From: Streptomyces sp. LHD-70
Lineage (GTDB): Bacteria > Actinomycetota > Actinomycetes > Streptomycetales > Streptomycetaceae
Length of the DNA: 64,000 nucleotides
Reading direction: 5' to 3'
NCBI RefSeq assembly: GCF_031157275.1
Contig: NZ_JAVIFW010000013.1
Span: 1 to 64,000 of the forward strand
In this document: one piece after another, positions 34,088 to 42,679 of the stretch
How positions within the stretch are numbered: the first letter of the stretch is position 1
Layout: every line of letters begins with the position of its first letter
Notes under the pieces: generated by a model
The model's input: the letters and a program-made list of their open reading frames with translations, nothing else
The model's database searches: none
What the model was told of the DNA's origin: nothing
Translations under genes and position numbers: made by a program

Positions 34088-37000
34088 GTGGTGGATACGG
34101 GGGACGCGACTCAGCCGGTCGCAGGTGTCTACGAGAAGCTGGTCACCCACAGCTTGCAGAACGAGATAGAGCAGCTTGAAGCCGCCGGTTGGAAGGCCGT
34201 GGATGCGGAAGTCAGCCCTGAGTCATCACCTCATGTGTTGGCCCGGCACATCGCGGAAGCGGCCCGGCTGAGGCTTCTTCAACTGCCTCATGACAAGCGG
34301 CTGGAAGCGTCAAACAAGATCATGGAGTCGCTGGCGGTCGCCGCCCCGGACCCCGATGTGGATACGGCGGTCGGCCTCATCGCGGACGGCCCCCGACAGT
34401 TGCTGGCCCTGGCCCAACAGGAGGCCCCGGGGGTATACGCCATCCGTCCGGCAACACCTCTTTCTGAGACCGCGCTCATCACCAACGCCCCGGACGACCC
34501 GAGCCTGGGATCTGAACTGCGTGCGGAGCTGGCCACTGCGGACCGGGTCGACCTGCTTTGCGCCTTCGTGAAGTGGTATGGCATCCGTGTACTCGAAGTT
34601 GCGCTCCGCGATGCGAAAAGCCGCGGAGTTCCGATCCGAGTGATCACAACCACGTACATCGGCGCCACGGACCGGATCGCGCTCGACCGTCTTGTACGAG
34701 AGTTCGGTGCCAAGGTGAAGGTCAACTACGAGACCCGATCGACGCGACTGCACGCCAAGGCTTGGCTGTTCCGGCGTAAAAGCGGCTTCGACACTGCGTA
34801 CGTCGGAAGCTCGAATCTCTCCAATGCGGCGCTGCTTGATGGCCTTGAGTGGAACGTGCGACTCTCCTCCGTTTCCACGCCCGACGTCATGCGAAAGTTT
34901 GAGGCCACGTTCGATGCCTACTGGGATGACCTGACGTTCGAGACGTATGACCCCGATGTCGACAGCAATCGGCTCGACGAGGCCCTACGCACCGCGGGCG
35001 GATCGTCAACGAGGTCGGACGCAACACGCAGGATCACTCTTTCTGGCCTCGAAGTGCGTCCCTACGCTCATCAGCGCGACATGCTGGAACGCCTTGAGGT
35101 TGAGCGGGAGATCCATAACCGGCACCGCAATCTCATGGTCGCTGCCACGGGGACAGGCAAGACGGTCATGGCGGCACTCGACTACAAACAACTACGAATG
35201 AAACATGGTCGCGATTTGCGACTGCTCTTCATCGCTCACCGTAAGGAAATCCTCCAGCAGTCGCTGCGCACGTACCAAGACGTACTGGTCGATGGGAACT
35301 TCGGCGAACAGCTACACAGCGGTGAAATCCCCGAACGCTGGAATCATGTGTTTGCCAGCGTGAATTCTCTCAATGCGCGCACCCTGGACCGATTGCCCCC
35401 TGATCACTTCGATGTGATCGTAATTGATGAGTTCCACCACGGCACCGCGCCGACCTACCAAAAGATCATGGATCATTTCCAGCCTGCGGAGCTACTCGGG
35501 CTCACCGCCACGCCTGAGCGCGCGGACGGTAAGAACATTCAAGACGAGTTCTTCGATGGTCACATCGCGGCAGAAATGCGACTCTGGGAAGCACTCGAGA
35601 ACGACTTGCTCAGCCCATTCCACTATTTCGGAATCAGCGACAACACCGACCTGAGGAATGTGACTTGGAAACGTGGCCGATATGACGACGCGGAACTCGG
35701 CAACGTACTCACAGGAAATCTCACTCGCGCCCGACTCATCGTAAAGAAGGTGGAGGAAAAGGTCGCAATCCCGGGGTCCATGCGAGCTCTCGGGTTCTGC
35801 GTCTCTGTTGCACATGCCCACTTCATGGCGGATTATTTCCGAGCCGCCGGACTCAACGCTGTCGCCCTGTCTGGCGAGACACCAGTAGACCAGCGTCGGC
35901 GAGCGTTGGATGACCTCAAGACTGGCGACCTGCAAGTCATCTTCTCGGTGGACCTGTTCAACGAGGGTTTGGATATCCCCGATGTGGACACGTTGCTATT
36001 GCTCCGCCCCACGTCCAGTGCAACCGTGTTTCTTCAGCAACTCGGCCGCGGCCTACGCCGAACACCAACGAAGCCCGTACTAACGGTGCTTGATTTCATT
36101 GGGCAACACCGTAAAGAGTTCCGTTTCGAGAATCAGTTTCGAGCCCTGACCAGCCTTACTCGAAAGCGTCTCGTCGATCACATCGAAGCGGGCTTCCCCC
36201 AGCTTCCGGCCGGTTGTCAAATTCTACTCGAGGAGAAAGCCGAGCGCACCATCATCGAGAATATCAAGGCTCAGATCGGGGTTAACGTCACCGCCCTCTC
36301 CCGCGAAGTATCCGAATACGGCGAGGTGAAGTTGGATCGCTACCTGGAAGAAAGCGGGAGAGAACTTAAGGAGTTGTACCGCGGCAACGGAAACTCCTGG
36401 ACAGGCCTACTGCGTCGGTCCGGCCTCCTCGAGGGTGGCGCCCCGGAAGGAGAAGCCGCGCTCCTCAAGCGGGTACCTGCCTTCCTGCATGTCGACGATC
36501 CGCTTCGTGTTGCCGCGTACTCCCGACTGCTCGAAGACAACGCCCCCTGTTACGCCGATCTTGATGAGCAAGGTCAGGCATACGCGCGGATGCTCTTCTT
36601 CCAACTCTGGCCACTCGGCGGTGTGACGCGTAAGGGCTTCACGTCCTATGACGCCGGATTCGCGACACTGCGTTATCAGCACGCGGTACGCAGCGAACTT
36701 CGACAAGTGCTCAAGTACAACCTTGCTCACACCGAACACGTTCCGGTCCCACTGCTCGGTGACCACGGGGGTGTTCCACTCACCGTGCACGCTTCATACA
36801 GCCGTGAGGAGATTCTCCCGGCACTTGGTCAATCTTATGTCGGCGGCTTTATGCCAGGCGACTTCCGCGAGGGCGTCAAGTGGTGCGAGTCGGCCAATAC
36901 CGATGCACTCTTGATCACCAGAGAGAAGAACGAGAAGGATTTCTCCCCGCAGACTCGCTACCACGACTATGCACTAACAACGAAGCGGTTCCACTGGGAA

Positions 37001-37252
37001 TCCCAGAATCAGACGTCCGAGTCCTCAGCAACTGGGCAGCGCTATCAGAATCACGCTACCAACGGCAGCCACGTTCTGCTCTTTATCCGTCGATACAAGA
37101 GCACAGACATTGGCGGCCCGCAGCCGTGGATGCTCCTCGGCCCTGCGACCTATGCGGGGCACACGGGCAGCAAGCCGATGGCCATCACTTGGGAGTTGAA
37201 GCACGAGATCCCGGCAGATGTCTGGCTGTACTCCGCCATCGCAGCAAGCTAG
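34088..37252 (+). CDS. SauUSI-like type IV modification-dependent restriction enzyme (PLD nuclease-SF2 helicase-DUF3427)
   Basis: About 1054 aa. An N-terminal phospholipase D nuclease domain has the HxK motif in RLHAKAWLFRR (about 221) and GSSNLSNAAL after it. The SF2 helicase follows: AATGTGKT (Walker A, about 352), VIDEFHH (motif II, about 446), LGLTATPERADG (motif III) and QQLGRGLRR (motif VI, about 651). The C-terminal DUF3427-type region (about 810-1054) holds MPGDFREGVKWCE and HDYALTTKRFHWESQ. The order matches SauUSI of Staphylococcus aureus, which cuts DNA carrying 5-methylcytosine. GTG start at 34088 or 34091 after GAGGGAG; codon use is markedly less GC-rich than in neighbours, suggesting transfer. 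Confidence 0.88.
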   Translation: MVDTGDATQPVAGVYEKLVTHSLQNEIEQLEAAGWKAVDAEVSPESSPHVLARHIAEAARLRLLQLPHDKRLEASNKIMESLAVAAPDPDVDTAVGLIADGPRQLLALAQQEAPGVYAIRPATPLSETALITNAPDDPSLGSELRAELATADRVDLLCAFVKWYGIRVLEVALRDAKSRGVPIRVITTTYIGATDRIALDRLVREFGAKVKVNYETRSTRLHAKAWLFRRKSGFDTAYVGSSNLSNAALLDGLEWNVRLSSVSTPDVMRKFEATFDAYWDDLTFETYDPDVDSNRLDEALRTAGGSSTRSDATRRITLSGLEVRPYAHQRDMLERLEVEREIHNRHRNLMVAATGTGKTVMAALDYKQLRMKHGRDLRLLFIAHRKEILQQSLRTYQDVLVDGNFGEQLHSGEIPERWNHVFASVNSLNARTLDRLPPDHFDVIVIDEFHHGTAPTYQKIMDHFQPAELLGLTATPERADGKNIQDEFFDGHIAAEMRLWEALENDLLSPFHYFGISDNTDLRNVTWKRGRYDDAELGNVLTGNLTRARLIVKKVEEKVAIPGSMRALGFCVSVAHAHFMADYFRAAGLNAVALSGETPVDQRRRALDDLKTGDLQVIFSVDLFNEGLDIPDVDTLLLLRPTSSATVFLQQLGRGLRRTPTKPVLTVLDFIGQHRKEFRFENQFRALTSLTRKRLVDHIEAGFPQLPAGCQILLEEKAERTIIENIKAQIGVNVTALSREVSEYGEVKLDRYLEESGRELKELYRGNGNSWTGLLRRSGLLEGGAPEGEAALLKRVPAFLHVDDPLRVAAYSRLLEDNAPCYADLDEQGQAYARMLFFQLWPLGGVTRKGFTSYDAGFATLRYQHAVRSELRQVLKYNLAHTEHVPVPLLGDHGGVPLTVHASYSREEILPALGQSYVGGFMPGDFREGVKWCESANTDALLITREKNEKDFSPQTRYHDYALTTKRFHWESQNQTSESSATGQRYQNHATNGSHVLLFIRRYKSTDIGGPQPWMLLGPATYAGHTGSKPMAITWELKHEIPADVWLYSAIAAS

Positions 37253-37302
37253 GGACCAAGTTCCGACATCAACCGTCGGGACGCATCCGGTGTAGGAAGT
37301 GG

Positions 37303-37334
37303 TTGGTCACGGCGGCTCAGCAAGCCGCCGTGAC
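37303..37334. terminator. Bidirectional terminator between the restriction gene and the small membrane protein
   Basis: Perfect stem ggtcacggcggct/agccgccgtgacc with a short loop, between converging genes. Confidence 0.9.
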
Positions 37335-37370
37335 CCGTGGCACCACGTGACCGTGGCACCCAAACCAGCT

Positions 37371-37934
37371 TCAATTCACCGGCTGGTTGGGATCCCGGAT
37401 GACCGCACCTGCTCTGTCAAGAAATTGAGACTTCAGCAGCGACACTTCGCTCTTCGCTTGCACCCATCCGTGCCATCGGCCGACGGTGTCACCTGCAGGG
37501 TGGGAGGCTGCACCCTGTGCCGCCATAAGCAACTCAGCGGCTTGTATGGTCCGTTCCGCTAGAACCTGGGCCTGCTGTATCACTTCAGTCGGCCCCCACA
37601 GGGCGAGTTGACTCGTCGTTGCCTCCACCGCCAGAAAGCGCTCAGCGATCTCTTCGCGCATCTCGAGGGAGAGATCCTCGCCTGTCCTTATGAGAGGGGC
37701 GGCTCGGGTCAGCGCAGACTCCAACGCGATGTGCGCCTCGACGAGCTTCGCGTAGTGCTGCTGTCGCTGCCCTCTCACCCACTGAAAGTGCTCCGCAGCC
37801 GCGTTGCCCGTGACTTGAGTCCTGGCTGCCTCAACTGCCCTCGCGCCACCCCGGGCTGCCCCCAAGAATGACAGAACTCCGCCCGCAACGGCCGCACTGA
37901 CCCCAGACCCGAGCAAAGTAACCCAACTATCCAT
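37371..37934 (-). CDS. Small single-pass membrane protein with helical cytosolic domain
   Basis: 187 aa. One N-terminal helix (WVTLLGSGVSAAVAGGVLSFLG), then an all-alpha region (ARTQVTGNAAAEHFQWVRGQRQQHY...). No known motif. The start is ATG at 37934 with ggggagagt directly before it. It sits between the two restriction-type genes on the opposite strand, so its link with them is positional only. Confidence 0.7.
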   Translation of the reverse strand: MDSWVTLLGSGVSAAVAGGVLSFLGAARGGARAVEAARTQVTGNAAAEHFQWVRGQRQQHYAKLVEAHIALESALTRAAPLIRTGEDLSLEMREEIAERFLAVEATTSQLALWGPTEVIQQAQVLAERTIQAAELLMAAQGAASHPAGDTVGRWHGWVQAKSEVSLLKSQFLDRAGAVIRDPNQPVN

Positions 37935-38031
37935 ACTCTCCCCGTCCACCACGTATCTCTTTGCGCCAAGATTCCAAGTCAGCCTGCTGAACAGGCCGTT
38001 CAGCCCACGCTGCCTGATTAGCCTCGATGGC

Positions 38032-39102
38032 ATGATCGCTGACATACCGACGTTCAAGCCGGGAGACGAGCTCACGCGTGAGGGCATCCGCGCCGAGCTG
38101 GGTGGCGGCTCACAGGGCGGCATCTGCCCATCGGCCACAACACCAACCGTCTCCTTGTACTCAGACACTAACGTCGGCGACCAGTACGGATACCACGACG
38201 GCTGGCTCCAGGAGCAGGACTCGCTCGGCCCCATCTTTGAGTACACAGGGGCAGGTACTCAGGGCGACCAGTCCTTCGACGGCCGATCAGGCAGCGGCAA
38301 CGCGGCGATCCTTTACCACGTCGAACAGGAACGGACCATCCACCTCTTCATCGCCGTCGGAAAATTACCCAACAGCGATACCAAAATCCATCGCTATGTT
38401 GGACAGTTCAAGGTCGACAGCAAGCGCCCCTACTACGAAAGACCAGGTATCGGATCAGACCAGAATCCACGCAAGGTTATTGTCTTCCGGCTGCGCCCAA
38501 TTGGAAATTTCTACAGAGGGTCAGCGGACTTCATTCCGGCAGCGAAGCAGACGAGGTTCGAGTTCGTCCGTGGCCACGCCACAAGGCCACTTGAGGTTCT
38601 TCGGCGCAAGATTCAGAAGAGCGGAAGAGCCCCCTCACCTGCCACTAATGTGGCCCTCCAGCGCGAGGAGTTGCGCGATGAGCTCGAGACCAAGCTCATG
38701 ACGGAAGGCCAAGACATCGGTTTCGCTCAGGTGCGCATCAAGGGCATGACGGACACGTTTGTGAGCGGCATACTCAATCGCACCAACAACACACTCTACG
38801 AACCATCCGGCAGCACCACACGCGACGTACTTCGCGAAGCCCTCATGCAGCTGCTTGATTTCAGCCGCTATTTTCCCTCAACGCCGACACAGCCGCTGCG
38901 GCGCATGCTCCTTCTCCCGGGGCTTCCGGATGAAGACACACTGGGGCTTCTGGCTGAGCACAACGTGGGGATCATCTATCGCAACGGATCTGGCGGGTTC
39001 ACCGAGGCGCCCGCCGTGCATGGCCAGCCGAATCCTGATGGCCACCTGACGCCGTGCTTCGATTGCCCGCACCGAGAGTCCGGCACGCCCCTCCACATCT
39101 AA
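38032..39102 (+). CDS. Predicted SRA-like/PD-(D/E)XK-like modified-DNA restriction protein
   Basis: 356 aa. The N-terminal half resembles a YDG/SRA base-flipping domain: IFEYTGAGTQGDQSF (about 68-82), GSGNAAILYH, HLFIAVG and VIVFRLRPIGN. The C-terminal half resembles a PD-(D/E)XK fold: VSGILNRTNNTLYEPSGSTT, REALMQLLDFSRYF and RRMLLLPGLPDEDTLG. The E-x-K motif expected after the Glu is EPSGS here, so the Lys is missing and cleavage activity is uncertain. It ends in a CFDCPH cluster. A TTA codon at 38365 (residue 112) makes translation likely to depend on bldA tRNA. It overlaps the GNAT gene stop by 4 bp on the other strand. Confidence 0.65.
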   Translation: MIADIPTFKPGDELTREGIRAELGGGSQGGICPSATTPTVSLYSDTNVGDQYGYHDGWLQEQDSLGPIFEYTGAGTQGDQSFDGRSGSGNAAILYHVEQERTIHLFIAVGKLPNSDTKIHRYVGQFKVDSKRPYYERPGIGSDQNPRKVIVFRLRPIGNFYRGSADFIPAAKQTRFEFVRGHATRPLEVLRRKIQKSGRAPSPATNVALQREELRDELETKLMTEGQDIGFAQVRIKGMTDTFVSGILNRTNNTLYEPSGSTTRDVLREALMQLLDFSRYFPSTPTQPLRRMLLLPGLPDEDTLGLLAEHNVGIIYRNGSGGFTEAPAVHGQPNPDGHLTPCFDCPHRESGTPLHI

Positions 39103-39653
39103 GCCACAGCCGGATGCCCAGGCGAAAGAAGCACCACCACCCCGTTCCCCGCCCCCGGAAGAGGCGGAACCTCCCTCCACCCCAGGCGCCGATAGCTCGC
39201 CACCGCGTTCTTCGCAGCGCGGGACATCGGGACCCAGGCGCGGCCCGATGGGGCATCCGCGGTGAGTTCGGAGAGGAGGGTGCGGCCGAGGCCCTTGGGG
39301 CGGGCGTGGCGGCGGACGGCGAGTTCGTCCAACTCCAGGGCGCCGACGAGGAGTTCCTCGACCCGGGCCGCGCCCAGTTGGGAGACGATCTTCGCGTACG
39401 TCGGGGTGTCCGGGAGCGAGCGCGGGGTCAGCCAGGCGATCGCGAAGCCGTCGATGCCGGTGCGGGACTGGGAGAGGACCGCGCGGAAGCCGGGGCGCCC
39501 CGTGTCGCCGCGGAGGCGGTAGTGGAACCGCTGAATGGTTTCCTCATCCTCGTTCCACGGGGGTGCGGAGAACACCTCGGCGTAGGCGTCCACCAGGTCT
39601 TCGGCGAGGTCGAGGACGGTCGCTCCGTAACAGATCACCTGTGTGTCTCCCAC
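39099..39653 (-). CDS. GNAT-family N-acetyltransferase
   Basis: 184 aa with the GNAT fold: LELDELAVRRHARPKGLGRTLL (motif A, RPKGLG acetyl-CoA loop, about 118-125) and AVASYRRLGWREVP near the C-terminus. The substrate is unknown. GTG start at 39653 with ccggagag upstream; GC is back to the core level, so this marks the right edge of the accessory region. Confidence 0.85.
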   Translation of the reverse strand: MGDTQVICYGATVLDLAEDLVDAYAEVFSAPPWNEDEETIQRFHYRLRGDTGRPGFRAVLSQSRTGIDGFAIAWLTPRSLPDTPTYAKIVSQLGAARVEELLVGALELDELAVRRHARPKGLGRTLLSELTADAPSGRAWVPMSRAAKNAVASYRRLGWREVPPLPGAGNGVVVLLSPGHPAVA

Positions 39654-39858
39654 TACTCTCCGGGGGCGGGTTCCGCTGTGTCCCAATCTAAGTCGTATCC
39701 GCTGTGTGTGATGGTGCGGGGTGGCTTGGGTGGGTACGGTAACGCCGTACGTGATCTTCAACTGGCCCTGGATCAACGGGAGATGGGGTAGAGACGAGCA
39801 CTTCACCCCGGGCGGCCGTACACAGTCTCGAACCTCCGCTGACGGGAAGCGACTGCCT

Positions 39859-40986
39859 TCACTTTCCGGGCGTGTCGCCCCCGGAGGCCGCCGTCGGAGT
39901 AGGACCTGCGGCCTTCGGCCCGCCCCCCGGCCCCCGAAACGTCACCCGGTAGGCCCGGGGCGACACCCCGAGCACCGTCTGGAAGTGCTGGCGCAGGGAC
40001 GCCGCCGTGCCGAAGCCCGACTCCGCGGCCACGCGGTCCACCGTGTGGTCGGTCTCCTCAAGGAACTGCCGGGCCCGCGCGAGGCGTTGCTTGCTCAGCC
40101 ACTGCATCGGGGTCAGGCCCGTCTCCTCGCGGAAGCGGCGGCTGAACGTACGCACGCTCATCGCCTCGTGGTCCGCCAACTCCCGTAGCGTGAGGGGCTG
40201 TTCGAGCCGGTTCAGGGCCCAGGCGCGGGCCGCGGAGGTGGAGGACCCGCCGGGCTCCGCCACCGGCCGCGGGATGTACTGGGCCTGGCCGCCCTCGCGG
40301 TGCGGCGGGACGACCGTGCGGCGGGCGACGTCGGCGGCGACGGCCGCGCCGAAGTCGCAGCGGATCATGTGCAGGCACAGGTCGATGCCCGCGGCCTCGC
40401 CCGCCGAGGTCAGGACGCGGCCACCGCCGTCCCCGTACCGGCCGCCGTCCACGTAGAGCACCTCGGGCTCGACCCGGACCGCGGGGTACGTACGGGCGAA
40501 GTGGTCCGTGGACAGCCAGTGGGTGGTGGCGCTGCGGCCGTCGAGGAGGCCGTGGGCGGCGAGGACGAAGGCGCCGGTGCAGATCGAGGCGATGCGGGAG
40601 CCGGGCGGGATCCGGTCGAGGGCCGCGGTCAGCGCGGGCGGCAGGCCCTCGACGTACGACTCGTCCTCCTCGTGGGAGGCGGGAACCAGGACCGTGTCGG
40701 CCTCGGCGAGCGCCTGCGGGCCGTGGTCCGCGCGGATCGGGAAGTCGGCGTCGGTACGGATCATGCCGGGGGTGAGCGCGCAGGTCACCACGGAGTACAG
40801 CGGCTCGCCGTGCGCGGAGCGGGCCGAGCCGAACAGCTGGTGGACGAGGCCGAGCTCCATCGGCAGTACGCCGTGCCGGACGAGAACGGCCACCCGATGC
40901 GGCACCCGCCCGCCAGCAGGCACCCGCCCGCCAGCAGGCACCCGCCCACCGGAAGCCACCCGCCCACCGTAAGAAGACACCCTCAC
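39859..40986 (-). CDS. GlxA-family AraC-type regulator (DJ-1/PfpI plus HTH)
   Basis: 375 aa. A DJ-1/PfpI-like domain (about 30-210, with the nucleophile-elbow-like ICTGAFVLAAHGLL) is followed by an AraC HTH pair (about 245-345; LRELADHEAMSVRTFSRRF and VAAESGFGTAASLRQHF). The name GlxA here is the family name and unrelated to the oxidase glxA. The extreme N-terminus carries VPAGGR repeats from the 18-bp tandem repeat; the real start may be downstream near MELGLVHQ or at HRVAVLV. Confidence 0.85.
   Translation of the reverse strand: MRVSSYGGRVASGGRVPAGGRVPAGGRVPHRVAVLVRHGVLPMELGLVHQLFGSARSAHGEPLYSVVTCALTPGMIRTDADFPIRADHGPQALAEADTVLVPASHEEDESYVEGLPPALTAALDRIPPGSRIASICTGAFVLAAHGLLDGRSATTHWLSTDHFARTYPAVRVEPEVLYVDGGRYGDGGGRVLTSAGEAAGIDLCLHMIRCDFGAAVAADVARRTVVPPHREGGQAQYIPRPVAEPGGSSTSAARAWALNRLEQPLTLRELADHEAMSVRTFSRRFREETGLTPMQWLSKQRLARARQFLEETDHTVDRVAAESGFGTAASLRQHFQTVLGVSPRAYRVTFRGPGGGPKAAGPTPTAASGGDTPGK
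40903..40966. repeat. 18-bp tandem repeat coding VPAGGR at a regulator N-terminus
   Basis: Three copies of cacccgcccgccagcagg and a degenerate fourth, at the 5' end of the gene on the minus strand. Its presence raises the question whether the true start is downstream. Confidence 0.8.
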
Positions 40987-42482
40987 GCCCCGAACGCCCG
41001 CGACACCGTATAGATCGCCAGGCCCGCGAGCGAGCCGACGACTGTGCCGTTGATGCGGATGAACTGCAGGTCACGGCCGATGTGGGCCTCGATCTTCTTC
41101 GAGGTGTGCTCGGCGTCCCAGCCCGCGACGGTCTCGGTGATCAGGGAGGTGATCTCGGAGCGGTACGTGGTGACCACGTACACCGCCGCGTCCTCCACCC
41201 AGGCGTTCACCTTGCGCTGCAGCTCCGGGTCGGTGGCCAGGCGCTGCCCGAGGGAGAGCAGGGCCGCGCGCACCCGCAGGCGCAGCTCGCTGCGCTCGTC
41301 CTCGGCGGCGGAGACGATCATCGCGCGTACGGAGGACCAGGCGGAGGCGATCACGTCCTGGACCTCGCCGCGGCCGAGGACCTCGCTCTTGAGGCGTTCG
41401 ACGCGGGCCCGGGTGTCGCTGTCGGACTGCAGGTCGGCGGCGAAGTCGGTGAGGAAGCGGTCGATGGCGCCGCGGGCCGGGTGCTCGGGCATGTCCCGCA
41501 TCTCGGTGACGAAGCGGAGCAGTTCCTTGTAGACCCGCTCGCCCACCTTGCGGTCGACGAAGCGCGGCGTCCAACCGGGGGCGCCGCCCTCGACCGCGTC
41601 CATCACGGAGTCGGCGTGGGCGACCAGCCAGTCGTGCGCGCGGACGCAGACCAGGTCGACGACGCGGTGGTGGCCGCCGTCCGCGACGACGTTGTCGAGG
41701 GTCTTGCCGAGCCCGGGCGCGATCTCGACGGCGTCCGCGCGGCGGGTGATGGCCTCGCCGACGACGGCCTGGACGTCGGAGTCGCGCAGCACGGTGAGGG
41801 CGCCGCGGAGCGCGGTGGAGAGCTCGGCGGTGACGCGGTCGGCGTGCTCGGGTTCGGCGAGCCAGGCGCCGAGCCGGGAGCCGAGGCCGACGCCGCGCAG
41901 CCGGCGCCGTACGACGTCCTCGGAGAGGAAGTTCTCGCCGACGAACTCCCCGAGGGAGACGCCGAGCTGGTCCTTCTTGCTCGGGATGATCGCGGTGTGC
42001 GGGATGGGCAGGCCGAGCGGGCGTTTGAAGAGCGCGGTGACGGCGAACCAGTCAGCGAGCGCGCCGACCATACCCGCCTCGGCGGCCGCCGCGACGTACC
42101 CGGTCCAGCCGCCCGCGCCGGAGCTCTGCGCCCACTTGGCGAGGACGTAGACGAGGGCGACGAGGAGCAGAAGCCCGGTCGCCGTGACCTTCATGCGGCG
42201 CACGCCGCGGAACTTCTCCTCGTCGGCGGCGCTGTACGTGAAACCGCCACCCCGGGAATCATGGGCCCCGGAACCAGCAGCACCGGAACCAGCAGCCCCC
42301 GAACCAGCAGCCCCCGAACCAACGGCCCCCGAACCAGCAGCCCCGGAACCAGCGGTCCCCGAACCAGACGTGGCGGAACCGGGCGTGCCGGATGAGTGAC
42401 CGTTCACCGGGGAATGCTCCCTCATGACTCGTTCACCCGATTCTTCCGCCTCTTCGGCTTTCTTGCGTTCCATCCGCTCCAC
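40983..42482 (-). CDS. DUF445 membrane protein
   Basis: 499 aa. A disordered Gly/Ser/Ala N-terminus (about 25-80, AGSGA repeats) precedes a helix at about 105-120, a second at about 130-150 and the long helical DUF445 domain (LADWFAVTALFKRPLGLPIPHTAIIP, DQLGVSLGEFVGENFL) with a C-terminal helix. The function of DUF445 is unknown; it is widespread in actinobacterial membranes. GTG at 42482 opens the frame; ATG at 42425 is an alternative. It overlaps the regulator at 39859-40986 by 4 bp. Confidence 0.8.
   Translation of the reverse strand: MERMERKKAEEAEESGERVMREHSPVNGHSSGTPGSATSGSGTAGSGAAGSGAVGSGAAGSGAAGSGAAGSGAHDSRGGGFTYSAADEEKFRGVRRMKVTATGLLLLVALVYVLAKWAQSSGAGGWTGYVAAAAEAGMVGALADWFAVTALFKRPLGLPIPHTAIIPSKKDQLGVSLGEFVGENFLSEDVVRRRLRGVGLGSRLGAWLAEPEHADRVTAELSTALRGALTVLRDSDVQAVVGEAITRRADAVEIAPGLGKTLDNVVADGGHHRVVDLVCVRAHDWLVAHADSVMDAVEGGAPGWTPRFVDRKVGERVYKELLRFVTEMRDMPEHPARGAIDRFLTDFAADLQSDSDTRARVERLKSEVLGRGEVQDVIASAWSSVRAMIVSAAEDERSELRLRVRAALLSLGQRLATDPELQRKVNAWVEDAAVYVVTTYRSEITSLITETVAGWDAEHTSKKIEAHIGRDLQFIRINGTVVGSLAGLAIYTVSRAFGA
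42270..42371. repeat. 15-bp tandem repeat coding AGSGA
   Basis: About seven copies of ggaaccagcagcccc (minus strand codes Ala-Gly-Ser-Gly-Ala) inside the disordered N-terminus of the DUF445 protein. Repeat number is probably polymorphic. Confidence 0.85.
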
Positions 42483-42679
42483 CGTCCGACCGTCCCCGTG
42501 TTCCCCGGTCTCATTGTCCCGACGTTGCCTCTACGTGACCTACTCCTGGAACGAACCGCGAGTTCCCGGCGTCTTGTTGGAGCGGAGGGGGTGCCGTGCG
42601 CGCCCCCTCGGCCCATGTCGCAAAATGGGATAGTCGAACTGGAGCCCCGGGCTCCCCTGCCCGAGGAGAAAAAGGCCGC

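Noticed and set aside
31057..39102. Prophage or integrative element
   Set aside because: No integrase, phage structural or plasmid transfer genes and no flanking direct repeats were found; only base composition supports transfer.
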